Below, one piece after another: positions 1-8,981 of a DNA stretch of 40,439 bases; the first letter of the stretch is position 1; the number at the start of each line of letters is the position of its first letter. The notes beneath the pieces are model-generated. The model was not told where the DNA came from, searched no databases, and was given only the letters and a program-made list of their open reading frames with translations. Position numbers and translations under genes: made by a program. The DNA is from Planctomycetia bacterium (GTDB lineage Bacteria > Planctomycetota > Planctomycetia > Pirellulales > JACPPG01), in contig JACPPG010000024.1 of NCBI GenBank assembly GCA_016191115.1, forward strand, positions 1 to 40,439, read 5' to 3'.

Positions 1-315
1 CCCCCAGCGCGAAAGCCGCACCCAAGCGGCCTCCCACTCCCGGCCTCGCCGCCAAGCACCACAAAAGGCCCACTCCCCCCCGCGCAAAACCCCGCTCCGG
101 GGCTCCGCCCCTACAATCGGCATTCCCCGCCCAAAACTTGCACCCTTCAACCCCTTCAAGAGCGCCGGTTTTGCCAGCAATGCAATGAACCGAGCCCTGG
201 CTCCGTTCGTTTAGAAGGTCAAACTTAACTCTGTGGGCAGCTTACAACTCCGCGGGGTCGCATTCGCCGCTGAGCGTGGCCCTGATCCCTCTTTTCGCGC
301 ACGCCGCCCGAGTCG
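1..315. other. non-coding, low-complexity C-rich leader region
   Basis: I see no gene here. The first 135 bases are C-rich and include a small hairpin-like phrase around 94-113 (CGGGGCTCCGCCCCTACAAT) of the kind scattered through the other gaps of this window. Short open frames on both strands across 276-874 have no recognisable protein character and overlap the start of the TPR gene. Confidence 0.5.
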
Positions 316-343
316 TTGACACCCCCTGCTGCGAGGCTAGGAT
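316..343 (+). promoter_or_regulatory. candidate sigma-70 promoter for the TPR gene
   Basis: A perfect -35 hexamer TTGACA (316-321) is followed after 16 bases by TAGGAT (338-343), a fair -10 box. It would give a leader of about 300 bases before the start codon at 653. This is pattern matching only; no start site is known, and the long leader is a reason for caution. Confidence 0.35.
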
Positions 344-652
344 GAGTTTTTATACGGTGGAAGCGCGGCCACCGGGCATTCGGCCCGGAGTTGACGTCGT
401 TTCCGACGGTGGCCGCCCACGATGCTTGCGGGCGGCTTTAGCCATCCGGTCGTTCGTCACCAATCGCACCTCGAGATCTTCCGCAGGGGGGGTTCTCGCA
501 CATCCTGGTTTCGGGGCGTCGTGGTCTACGCTGGAAGTGACACCGGCCGCGATCGCAGCTAGCAACGACTCTTGTTCGGATTTTCGCCGCTCGCTGAGTG
601 GCCTCACCACCCCCTGACGCAAACCGAAGGTCACCGCAAGTCGGAGTGAACC

Positions 653-3600
653 ATGCGAAGGCTCAACGTAAAACTCGTGATCTGGCTCTCGGCAACCAGC
701 TTGATCGCGATCGTGGCGGTGTACTTCATCCACGGCTCGCAGATGACGCGCACGGCGCGGGTGCTGCTCGACCAGGCCAAGACCGCCGAGGACCAGGATG
801 ACCTGGAGACGGCGGTGTCGTTTTACGCGCAGTACAACGCATACCGCCCGGATGACGCCGAGGAAGCGGCGCACATGGCGCTAATGTTCGCGGACATCGC
901 CGAGAAGACTCTTGCGGATAGGGCCGCTTCCGACAACGAAAAGCGAAAGAAGAGCAGCGAGGCCTACTTCACTCTCGAGAAAACTCTTCGCGATCATCCG
1001 GAACGCGACGCCGTGCGGCGACGCTTGGTCGACTACGCCATGATGACCGGAAGGACAGGGGACGCAGCCGATCACATTACATCGCTGCTCAAATCCACGC
1101 CGGAGGATGCCGAGCTGCTCACGAAACTCGGCCATTGCCAGGTGCGGCTGGGCCGGGAGCGTGAAGCGGTCGAGACCCTCAACGACGCCATCAAGCACGG
1201 GCCGGACCAGATCGGCGCGTACACGCTCTTGGCCGCCATTACGCGGAACCAGCTAAAACAAACAGACGAGGCCGACGCCATCATCGACAAGATGGTGGAA
1301 GCCAACCCTGATGACGCTAAAGCGTACGTAGCCCGGGCCCGGTATTTGGGAGCGTACTACAAGCCATCGCCGGGGGCGGATATCAGGGAGCAAACCGAGC
1401 GCCGCAAAGCCGACTCGGCAAAAGCACTGGAGCTGGCCCCCGAAGACCTCGAGGCCTTGATGCTGGCCGCCGACATCGCCGTCACGGAGCAGGACTACGA
1501 CGAGGCGCGGAGCATCTTGGAGAAGGCAGCCGAGCTTTATCCCGGGGAAGACCAGGTTGTCGGACTCCTTGTGCAGCTCGATGTGGCCAGGGGAGAGGTA
1601 GGCAAGGGCAGGGAGCGGCTGAGCGCTAGCAAGAGCACGGCGCTACAGGCCCAGAACTTCGAACTCAACATGATGCAGGGGGACGTCGAGGGCGCGAAGC
1701 GCATTCTGGCCGAACTGGAAAAGGACAAGTCGGTGCCCCGTCCGCAAATCGAGTACATGCACGCGCGGATGGACCTGGCCAACGGCCAGTGGCTGGCGGC
1801 GAGCAAGGAGCTCGAGCGGTTGCTGCCCTACTTTCGCAACCAGGAGCTGCGGTTCTATCTGATGATTGGACAGTGCTACGACGCCCTGGGGGAACCCGAT
1901 CGGCAAGTGGAGGTCTACCGCAAGGCCATCGCCGCCAACGCCCAGTCGGTGCCGGCGCACATCGGTCTGGGCCGGGCCTTGGCGGCGACGGGAAACCGCG
2001 ATGAGGCGCTGACGGAGCTGGAAGCGGTCAGGCGCTCGGTGGGGAACGAGCAGTTCATCAAATCGCCCGTGGCCCGTAACACGATGCTCAGCCTTTTGGT
2101 GGAGCTCAATCACGACCTGCCCGAGGATCGGAGAAATTGGGAGATCGTGGACGGGCTTTTGGAGGCCTCGGAGAAGGCCAATCCCGATGCCAAGGACCTC
2201 TTGCTGCTGAAGGCCAGCATCGCCGAACAGAAGGGGCAACACGACGAAGCGCGGCAGATGCTCGAAACGGCAAACCAGGCCGATCCGAAGAACATCGACT
2301 CGTGGCTGGCCCTCGCCAGGCTCATGGCCACGCAGAAGGGCGACGCCGAGGGTCTGAAGGTGCTGGACCAGGCCGCGGCCGTCGTGGGGGACGCCCTTCC
2401 GCTGCGGCTAGCGCGGATCGCGTATGCGTCGCGGCTTCCAGCCGAGGAAAGTAAGGACGTCTTCGCGACCGCGGCCAAGGGGATCGAAAAATTCTCCCCC
2501 GACGAGCAAGGCCGATTGCGCCGCGCGCTCGGGCTGGCTTACTATCGCGGCGGGGACATCGAGCAATCGCTGCAGATGTGGCAGAAGGTGGCCGAATCGA
2601 ACCCGAACGATCCGCAAGTCTTCTTCGTGCTCTACGACATCGCAACCCGCCTGGGGAGGGACGATGAGACGCAGAAGGCGGTGGACGGCATCAAGAAGCT
2701 GTTTGGCGCGAGCAGCCCCGAGGCCAAATATGTGGAAGCGCGGCGCATCGTGACGTCGGTCCGCGACAAGAAGGCAACCGACGCGAAGGCGGCCCTGACC
2801 GAGGCCCGGCAATTGGTGCGTCGCGCCACGGAGCAGCGCCCCCGATGGACGGTGTTGGCCCGACTCGAGTCGGAGATCAACATCCTCGACAACCGCCCGG
2901 ACGAAGCCATCGCCAACCTGCAGCGGGCCGTGGAGTTGGGAGACGCGGACTATGCCGTGGCGCGGCAACTCGCCGAGTGGCTCGTGCAGCGTGGCCGTGG
3001 CAAGGAGGCGGAGGTGTACTTCCGGATGGCCGTTGCCCGCAAGCCGGAGAGTGACACGACGTCCGAAGGCGGCGACTGGCAATTCGAGCCGAGGGTCGCG
3101 CTTACGGAGGGGGACAACGCCAAGGCCGTCGCACTGGTCGAGGAAGCGCTGGCGAAGGATCCCGAGGACGTGACCAAGATGCTCTTCCTCGCGCGGATTC
3201 TTCCCAGGGCCGAGCGGTCGGAGGATGCCGAGAAGCTGCTGCGACAGGTCGTGGAAAGGAAACCCGAGCTAGAGATGGGCTGGACGGAGCTCGCTCGCTG
3301 CCTGAACAACATGAAGCGCGAGTCCGACGCGCGCGACGTGATCGCCGAGGCCCAGGCGAAGCTACCTAAAGACAAGGTGGAGCTGGTTTCCGCCCAGTGC
3401 TTCGAGTTGATCGGAGACAAGGAGAGCGCCGAGGAGCATTATCGCAAGGCGCGCGACGAAAATCCGGGAGACCTTGGGCTGACGCGGGCCTTGGCGATGT
3501 TCTACGGGCGGAGCGAGCAGCGCGACAAGATTACCAAGGAATTGGATCGGCTGGTGAAATCGACGGCCACCAACGACTCCGACAAGGAGCACATCGCTTG

Positions 3601-4939
3601 GGCCAATCGAGAGCTTGCCCTGGCCACGGCCTCCGGCGGCACCTATGCCGACATCGAAAAGGCGCTGGGGAGACTCGACGATTCGCTGATGGGAAAGGTC
3701 GCCAAAGCGCAAATCTTGGCGAAGCGTCCCGAGGCCAAGTCGCGCCTGGAAGCAATCCGCATATTGGAGCAAGTGAAGACCGAGGTGCCATTGCAGCCCG
3801 AAGGCCAGTTGATTCTGGCCGAGCTTTACGAGAGCACCGGCAACTGGCTGAAGTGCAAGGGCGAAATGCTGCAGTTGCTGAGCAAGGTGAAGGACAATCC
3901 GCGATACATCGCGGCCTTCATCGGGATGCTGGTGCGAAACGACGAAGTCGACAGCACGCAGTCATGGGCCGACAAGCTGACGCAACTAGATCCCGACGCG
4001 CCGCTCACCGCGGCGATGAAAGCGCGCATCCTGGTCAAGGTCGGCAAGCCCGAAGAGGCGGTCGCCGTGCTGCGAGACCTGTTGCCGCAGCCGATGCCGC
4101 GGGAGAAGATTCGGATGCTGGTCGACGTGGCGCGGCTGATGGAAGACCTGAACCAGTATGAAGCGGCCGAGTCGCTGTACCGGGAATACGTGGCGCTGCA
4201 GCCCAACGCGAAATTGCTGTTGGCGAACTTCCTCGGCCGGCACGGGTCGCTGCGCGACGCCCTGGACATCTGCCAGTCCGTCTTGGAGACGCCGGATGAA
4301 ACGCGCCCGGTCGAGACCGTCGTAAACGAGGCATTGACGGCGCTAGGCGCGCAGCAAAGCACCGCCACCAAGGAGGATTTCGACCGCGTCGAGACGTGGC
4401 TCACTCGGGCCATCGCCCGCAATCCAAAGACCCTGCAACTGAAGCTCCAATACGTCGAGCTATTGGACCTGCAGCGGCGCTATGCGGAAGTCGAGGAGCA
4501 GTATCAGAAGCTCCTGACGAGCAAGGACATCACGAGTGGGCAGCGCGCTATCGTGCTGAACAACCTGGCGTACCTGCTCGGCGCGCAGAACCGGACCGGC
4601 GACTCCCGCAAGTTGATCGACGAAGCCGTCCAGATCATGGGACCGACGTCGGATCTCCTCGATACCCGCGCGCTGGTTCACCTGGCCCACGGCGAGGCGC
4701 GGCAGGCCGTGGACGATCTGACCCTGTCGGTCGTCGACCGGCCCACCGGAATGAAGTACTTCCACCTGGCTCTGGCCTATCAAGCGGCCAAGGACACGCA
4801 AAGCACGGCTGACGCCATGCGAAAGGCCGTGATCAACCACGGGCTGAAGCTTGCCGACGTACCCGTGCTCGAGCAGCCGAAGTTCAAGCGACTCATCGAG
4901 GAGACCGGCCTGAATCAAGACAGCGCGAAGGCGCAATAA
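653..4939 (+). CDS. large membrane-anchored TPR-repeat protein (1428 aa)
   Basis: The protein begins with a short basic segment and one hydrophobic helix (about residues 8-26), so it is probably anchored in the membrane with the rest outside the cytoplasm. Nearly all the remainder is tandem tetratricopeptide-like helical pairs, seen as repeated A-x-A/L-x-L-x-P-x-D/N turns (for example ANPDDAKAYVARARYL, ELAPEDLEALMLAADI, ADPKNIDSWLALARLM). TPR arrays are protein-protein scaffolds. The start at 653 is supported by GGAG at 643-646. A nucleotide-sugar dehydrogenase follows 148 bases downstream, and large TPR proteins are often found with exopolysaccharide or PEP-CTERM export loci, so a scaffold role in surface polysaccharide assembly is a reasonable inference, not a demonstrated one. 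No catalytic domain is visible. Confidence 0.9.
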   Translation: MRRLNVKLVIWLSATSLIAIVAVYFIHGSQMTRTARVLLDQAKTAEDQDDLETAVSFYAQYNAYRPDDAEEAAHMALMFADIAEKTLADRAASDNEKRKKSSEAYFTLEKTLRDHPERDAVRRRLVDYAMMTGRTGDAADHITSLLKSTPEDAELLTKLGHCQVRLGREREAVETLNDAIKHGPDQIGAYTLLAAITRNQLKQTDEADAIIDKMVEANPDDAKAYVARARYLGAYYKPSPGADIREQTERRKADSAKALELAPEDLEALMLAADIAVTEQDYDEARSILEKAAELYPGEDQVVGLLVQLDVARGEVGKGRERLSASKSTALQAQNFELNMMQGDVEGAKRILAELEKDKSVPRPQIEYMHARMDLANGQWLAASKELERLLPYFRNQELRFYLMIGQCYDALGEPDRQVEVYRKAIAANAQSVPAHIGLGRALAATGNRDEALTELEAVRRSVGNEQFIKSPVARNTMLSLLVELNHDLPEDRRNWEIVDGLLEASEKANPDAKDLLLLKASIAEQKGQHDEARQMLETANQADPKNIDSWLALARLMATQKGDAEGLKVLDQAAAVVGDALPLRLARIAYASRLPAEESKDVFATAAKGIEKFSPDEQGRLRRALGLAYYRGGDIEQSLQMWQKVAESNPNDPQVFFVLYDIATRLGRDDETQKAVDGIKKLFGASSPEAKYVEARRIVTSVRDKKATDAKAALTEARQLVRRATEQRPRWTVLARLESEINILDNRPDEAIANLQRAVELGDADYAVARQLAEWLVQRGRGKEAEVYFRMAVARKPESDTTSEGGDWQFEPRVALTEGDNAKAVALVEEALAKDPEDVTKMLFLARILPRAERSEDAEKLLRQVVERKPELEMGWTELARCLNNMKRESDARDVIAEAQAKLPKDKVELVSAQCFELIGDKESAEEHYRKARDENPGDLGLTRALAMFYGRSEQRDKITKELDRLVKSTATNDSDKEHIAWANRELALATASGGTYADIEKALGRLDDSLMGKVAKAQILAKRPEAKSRLEAIRILEQVKTEVPLQPEGQLILAELYESTGNWLKCKGEMLQLLSKVKDNPRYIAAFIGMLVRNDEVDSTQSWADKLTQLDPDAPLTAAMKARILVKVGKPEEAVAVLRDLLPQPMPREKIRMLVDVARLMEDLNQYEAAESLYREYVALQPNAKLLLANFLGRHGSLRDALDICQSVLETPDETRPVETVVNEALTALGAQQSTATKEDFDRVETWLTRAIARNPKTLQLKLQYVELLDLQRRYAEVEEQYQKLLTSKDITSGQRAIVLNNLAYLLGAQNRTGDSRKLIDEAVQIMGPTSDLLDTRALVHLAHGEARQAVDDLTLSVVDRPTGMKYFHLALAYQAAKDTQSTADAMRKAVINHGLKLADVPVLEQPKFKRLIEETGLNQDSAKAQ

Positions 4940-5087
4940 CCGGACGCGGCACATTGACGTGCCGCGCGACCACATTACATGATGTATTACGGCGGCGGCC
5001 AGCGTCATGGCGCGATCGCCGCGTGGGCGTCTGGCAGCGTGTACGGCTCCTCTTTCTGGATTCACTTCGCAGCGGCAGAGAGCGCGC

Positions 5088-6404
5088 ATGACCTCGCTGG
5101 AAACAGCCATCCGTGAAAAAACCGCGCGAGTGGGGGTCGTCGGACTGGGATACGTCGGGCTGCCCTTGATCCGCGCGTTCGTGGCCGCCGGCTACCGCAC
5201 GCTGGGTTTTGACGTCGACCGGCAGAAGGTCGATCGGTTGAAGGCGGGCGAGAGCTACATCAAGCACATTCCGGCCGCGTGGATTCGCGAGTGCCTGTCC
5301 GGGGGCCGCTTCGAGCCCACGGCCGACCTGCGCCGCCTGGCCGAGGCGGATGCGGTGCTCATTTGCGTGCCCACCCCGCTCTCCGAAAGCCGCGACCCCG
5401 ACCTGGCGTACGTGGAACAGACCGCGCAAAGCATCGCGGCGGTCCTCCGGCCCGGCCAACTGGTGGTGCTGGAGAGCACGACCTATCCCGGCACCACGCG
5501 CGACGTCGTGTTGCCGATCCTGGCCGCCGGTGGCCTGAAGGTGGGAACGGACTTCTTTCTCGCCTACAGTCCCGAGCGCGAGGACCCGGGCAACCCGGAC
5601 TATGGCGCGAGCGGCATTCCCAAGGTCGTCGGCGGGATCGAGCCCGTAAGTGCGCGGCTGGCCGAGCTTCTGTACGCGCAGGCGGTCGTGCGGATCGTGC
5701 CGGTGGCGAGCTGCGAAGTGGCCGAGGCCTGCAAGATCCTGGAGAACACGTATCGAGCCGTCAACATCGCCCTGGTCAACGAGTTGAAGACGCTTTACGA
5801 CCGGATGGGAATCGACGTCTGGGACGTGATCGACGCCGCCAAGACCAAGCCGTTTGGGTTCCAGGCCTTCTACCCGGGGCCGGGCCTGGGAGGGCACTGC
5901 ATACCGATCGACCCCTTCTATCTCAGTTGGGTCGCGCGGAAGCACGGCCTGCCGACGCGGTTCATCGAGCTGGCCGGCGAAATCAACACGCGGATGCCGC
6001 AGTACGTCGTGGATCGCGTGACGCGCGAACTGAACGACCGCCGCAAGTCGGTCAACGGCAGCAAGATCTGCATCCTGGGCGTGGCCTATAAAAAAGACGT
6101 CGACGATCCGCGCGAAAGCCCGTCGTTCGAGCTGATGGACCTGTTGCAGACGCGCGGCGCGGTGCTGAGCTACAACGACCCGCACGTTCCGCGGCTACCC
6201 AAGATGCGGCACCACGCGATTCGCGAGATGGCGAGCCAGGAACTGACCCCTTCGTTCCTCGCGGCGCAGGACTGCGTGTTGATTGCCACGGACCACAGCG
6301 ACTACAAGTACGACGACATTGTCCGGCACGCCAAGTTGGTGATCGACACGCGGAACGCCACCAAGAACGTCCGCGAGCATCGCGAGAAGATCGTCAAGAC
6401 GTGA
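5088..6404 (+). CDS. wbpA: UDP-N-acetylglucosamine/mannosamine-type 6-dehydrogenase (WbpA-like)
   Basis: A 438-residue nucleotide-sugar dehydrogenase, which oxidises the C6 hydroxyl of a UDP-hexose to the uronic acid with two NAD+. The N-terminal Rossmann motif GLGYVGLPL lies at residues 19-27, and the catalytic cysteine is Cys271 in GPGLGGHCIPIDPFYLSW, the form of this motif typical of the UDP-N-acetyl-hexosamine branch (WbpA/WbpO/TviB) rather than of UDP-glucose dehydrogenase. An upstream in-frame ATG at 5007 exists, but residues encoded before 5088 look like non-coding sequence and the family starts near the Rossmann fold, so I use 5088. It precedes an epimerase on the same strand, separated by a 144-base repeat-filled gap. 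The substrate is inferred; UDP-glucose cannot be excluded. Confidence 0.9.
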   Translation: MTSLETAIREKTARVGVVGLGYVGLPLIRAFVAAGYRTLGFDVDRQKVDRLKAGESYIKHIPAAWIRECLSGGRFEPTADLRRLAEADAVLICVPTPLSESRDPDLAYVEQTAQSIAAVLRPGQLVVLESTTYPGTTRDVVLPILAAGGLKVGTDFFLAYSPEREDPGNPDYGASGIPKVVGGIEPVSARLAELLYAQAVVRIVPVASCEVAEACKILENTYRAVNIALVNELKTLYDRMGIDVWDVIDAAKTKPFGFQAFYPGPGLGGHCIPIDPFYLSWVARKHGLPTRFIELAGEINTRMPQYVVDRVTRELNDRRKSVNGSKICILGVAYKKDVDDPRESPSFELMDLLQTRGAVLSYNDPHVPRLPKMRHHAIREMASQELTPSFLAAQDCVLIATDHSDYKYDDIVRHAKLVIDTRNATKNVREHREKIVKT

Positions 6405-6545
6405 GAGTAGGGCTTAGGGATTAGGGGTTGGGGTTAGGGAAGGCAAATCTCAAATCTCAGATATCCCAGACCCAAAACGCTGCGGTCACCGGGTCCCCTG
6501 CTCCTAATCCCCAGCCCTAGTCCCCAGCCCCTAACCCCTACCCCT
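6405..6545. repeat. telomere-like TTAGGG/CCCTAA degenerate tracts in inverted arrangement
   Basis: The gap between the dehydrogenase and the epimerase has a G-rich arm (6407-6442, units such as TTAGGGATTAGGGGTTGGGG) and a C-rich arm (6498-6545, units such as CCTAATCCCCAGCCCTAG). The two arms are roughly complementary and could pair or form G-quadruplexes. A similar C-rich tract ends the next intergenic gap and another is found inside the M48 protease gene. Confidence 0.7.
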
Positions 6546-6548
6546 CCC

Positions 6549-7544
6549 GTGTCCCGCTACCTCGTCACCGGTTGTGCAGGGTTCATCGGCGCGCGAGTCT
6601 GTCGGCTGCTTTTGGACGTGGGCCACGATGTCGCCGGCGTCGACAGCCTGAACACGGCCTACGACCCGCGCATCAAGTCGTGGCGGTTGACGGCGCTGCG
6701 GCCCGCCGCGACGTTTCGCGGGCACGAGCTCGACGTCGCCGACCGCTCGCGGGTCGATGATCTCTTTGACTCCGCCTCCGCCGAAACCGGCGGCGCACCC
6801 CCCTTCGATGCCGTCTTTCATCTGGCGGCGCGTGCCGGCGTCCGCACGAGCGTCGAAAACCCTTGGGTGTACTACGAGACGAACGTCGCCGGCACGCTCA
6901 ACGTGCTCGACGCCTGCCGCCGGCATCGTGTGCCCAAGGTGGTGATGGCCTCGACGTCCAGCCTGTATGGCGACGCCCGCCAGTCGCCGTTCCACGAGGA
7001 GCTCGACACCAGCCGCCCGCTGTCGCCGTACGCCGCCTCGAAGAAAGCGGCCGAGGTGCTGGCCTACAGTTACCACTATCTGCACGGGCTGGACGTGTCG
7101 ATCCCGCGGTATTTCACGGTCTACGGCCCGGCCGGCCGCCCGGACATGAGCGTCTTTCGCTTCGTGCGTCAGGTAATCGAGGGGGAGCCGCTTGTGGTGT
7201 TCGGCGACGGGTCGCAAGAGCGCGACTTCACGTACGTCGACGACATCGCCCGGGGCACGATCGCCGCCGTGCGGCCGCTGGGCTACGAAGCGATCAACCT
7301 GGGCGGCGACCGGCCGGTGCGGCTGTCGGAAGTGATCCGGCAGATCGCGGCGCTAGCGGGAAACGAGCCGCGAATCGAGTACCGCCCGACCCATCCGGCC
7401 GACGTGCGGGCAACGTGGGCCGACATCACCAAAGCGCGCCGCCTGCTCGATTGGCAACCGGCAACCACGCTGGAAGACGGCCTGCGGGCCTGCGTCGAGT
7501 GGTACTTGCAGAATCGCGAGCTAGGCCGGTCGATCGTGCTTTAG
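6549..7544 (+). CDS. NAD-dependent nucleotide-sugar epimerase (UDP-glucuronate 4-epimerase-like SDR)
   Basis: A 331-residue extended short-chain dehydrogenase/reductase. The NAD-binding motif TGCAGFIG is at residues 7-14, a serine-rich active-site segment ASTSSLYGD follows, and the catalytic pair is Tyr161 and Lys165 (YAASK). The sequence after the Rossmann motif (GVDSLNTAYDPRIKSWR) resembles uronate 4-epimerases, which interconvert the gluco and galacto forms of UDP-uronic acids. The start is GTG at 6549, directly after the C-rich repeat; no good ribosome-binding site is visible because the repeat fills the upstream space. With the preceding dehydrogenase it would epimerise the uronic acid just made. 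Exact substrate not known from sequence. Confidence 0.85.
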   Translation: MSRYLVTGCAGFIGARVCRLLLDVGHDVAGVDSLNTAYDPRIKSWRLTALRPAATFRGHELDVADRSRVDDLFDSASAETGGAPPFDAVFHLAARAGVRTSVENPWVYYETNVAGTLNVLDACRRHRVPKVVMASTSSLYGDARQSPFHEELDTSRPLSPYAASKKAAEVLAYSYHYLHGLDVSIPRYFTVYGPAGRPDMSVFRFVRQVIEGEPLVVFGDGSQERDFTYVDDIARGTIAAVRPLGYEAINLGGDRPVRLSEVIRQIAALAGNEPRIEYRPTHPADVRATWADITKARRLLDWQPATTLEDGLRACVEWYLQNRELGRSIVL

Positions 7545-7643
7545 AGCGGCAATCATGGCGCGATCCCGGTGCTCGCGGAGCACCCTACAATGCGTGGCCG
7601 CGCGGCGACCGTCCCCAACCCCCAACCGCCAACCCCTAACCCC
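7545..7643. repeat. convergent-gene gap with mini-hairpin and CCCTAA-like tract
   Basis: Between the convergent epimerase and decarboxylase genes lie a 7-bp-stem mini-hairpin GGTGCTC-GCG-GAGCACC (about 7568-7584), followed by CCTACAA, and a C-rich telomere-like tract (7610-7643). Near-identical mini-hairpins recur before the ABC ATPase gene (about 10739) and at about 32348. Confidence 0.55.
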
Positions 7644-8618
7644 TTAGTAATTCGGCGTGGGGGCCCGGAATTGGCGCATGTCGATCGAGCGGAACCAGTC
7701 GATTGTCTTTTTGAGGCCGTCGCGCAAGGGCACGGTCGGCTCCCAGCGCAACTTCTCGCGCGCCAGCGTGATGTCCGGCCGCCGCTGCGTCGGGTCGTCG
7801 GCCGGGAGCGGGCGGTAAACGAGCTTCGAGCGGGCGCCGGTCAGCTCGATCACCAGCTCGGCCAACTGCTTGATCGTGAACTCGCCGGGGTTTCCCAGGT
7901 TCACCGGGCCGATGAACTCATCGGGGCCGTTCATCATGCGGATGATGCCCTCGATCAGATCGTCGCGGTAGCAGAAGGCGCGGGTTTGCTCCCCTTCGCC
8001 GAAGATCGTGATGTCCTCACCGGCGAGCGCCTGCCGCACGAAGTTCGACACCACGCGGCCGTCGAACGGGTGCATGCCGGGGCCGTAGGTGTTGAAGATC
8101 CGCACGATGCGAATCCGCACCTTGTGCATCCGGTAGTAGTCCATGAACAGCGTTTCCGCGGCCCGCTTCCCCTCGTCGTAGCAGGCCCGCGGGCCGATCG
8201 GATTGACGTTGCCGCGGTAGCTTTCGGGCTGGGGATGGACGTCCGGGTCGCCGTAGACCTCGCTGGTCGAGGCCTGCAGGACCTTCGCCCGACAGCGTTT
8301 GGCCATGCCCAGCACATTGATGGCCCCCATCACCGAGGTCTTCATCGTCTTGATGGGGTTGTATTGGTAATGGCCGGGCGCGGCGGGGCAGGCGAGGTTA
8401 TAGATCTCGTCGACCTCGAGAATGATCGGGCGGATGATGTCGTGGCGCACCAGCTCGAAGTTGGGCCGGGAGAGCAGGTGGGCGACGTTGGTCTTCTGGC
8501 TGGTGAAGAAGTTGTCGAGGCAGATCACGTCGTGGCCTTGCTCGACGAGCCGCTCGCACAAGTGCCCGCCCAAAAAGCCGGCGCCCCCGGTGACCAGGAT
8601 TCGCTTGATCGTCGACAC
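7644..8618 (-). CDS. uxs: UDP-glucuronate decarboxylase (UDP-xylose synthase) family
   Basis: A 324-residue SDR protein that aligns by eye along its whole length with UDP-glucuronate decarboxylases, which convert UDP-glucuronate to UDP-xylose through an NAD+-dependent 4-keto intermediate. Seen are the Rossmann motif [11 protein letters not shown] (residues 10-20), the [15 protein letters not shown] segment, the [11 protein letters not shown] active-site strand with Glu120, and the catalytic Tyr147/Lys151 (YDEGK). The C-terminal part has the family segment [16 protein letters not shown]. It is convergent with the epimerase. Because the neighbouring dehydrogenase looks specific for N-acetyl sugars, a UDP-GlcNAcA decarboxylase role (giving UDP-XylNAc) is an alternative. 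Confidence 0.9.
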   Translation of the reverse strand: MSTIKRILVTGGAGFLGGHLCERLVEQGHDVICLDNFFTSQKTNVAHLLSRPNFELVRHDIIRPIILEVDEIYNLACPAAPGHYQYNPIKTMKTSVMGAINVLGMAKRCRAKVLQASTSEVYGDPDVHPQPESYRGNVNPIGPRACYDEGKRAAETLFMDYYRMHKVRIRIVRIFNTYGPGMHPFDGRVVSNFVRQALAGEDITIFGEGEQTRAFCYRDDLIEGIIRMMNGPDEFIGPVNLGNPGEFTIKQLAELVIELTGARSKLVYRPLPADDPTQRRPDITLAREKLRWEPTVPLRDGLKKTIDWFRSIDMRQFRAPTPNY

Positions 8619-8981
8619 GGCTGGTGGTGTCCTTTCGCTGGCGGTTCAAAGCGGGGAATGATCGTCGCGGCCGAGGACGCCGCGCGCGGTGCCTGCGTCA
8701 GGCCGAGGCCCGCGGAGACTCCTCGGTAGTATAGTTCATTGGACCGCGGCGGAGGGCGCACGCGCGCTCGCCTCGCGTCGCTCCCGGCGATTCCACTTCC
8801 GCCGCTCCGGGCATGCGCGTAGACTGAATCCATGAGTGAGCGCTCGCGATTGTAGGAGGCGACTCCTGCGCCGATAGCACGGCCCACGATCGCGCCCGCG
8901 ACCAAGCCGGTCGGCGTCGGGAGACGCCTCCTACAGGTGATCCGCCCAGCCGCCTGTTAAAAAAAGGACCGCTCAAGCGAG
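8619..8981. other. intergenic region between divergent uxs and ABC transporter genes
   Basis: No gene is supported here. It should contain both divergent promoters, but I do not see convincing boxes. Its main structure is the inverted repeat at 8851-8935, listed separately. Confidence 0.5.
8851..8935. repeat. hairpin repeat with 25-bp TGTAGGAGGCG arms
   Basis: The left arm begins TGTAGGAGGCGACTCCTG and the right arm is the complement of TGTAGGAGGCGTCTCCCG; about 21 of 25 positions pair. The spacer is about 35 bases. I see no flanking direct repeats and no other copy in this window. Confidence 0.65.

Noticed and set aside
4893..6185. A 430-codon open frame on the minus strand across the dehydrogenase gene
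   Set aside because: It is opposite a gene with clear catalytic motifs, is rich in Arg/His/Gln as expected of an antisense frame in GC-rich DNA, and shows no domain.
7569..8729. A 386-codon frame on the plus strand opposite the decarboxylase gene
   Set aside because: Antisense to a gene with intact SDR motifs and lacking any family resemblance.
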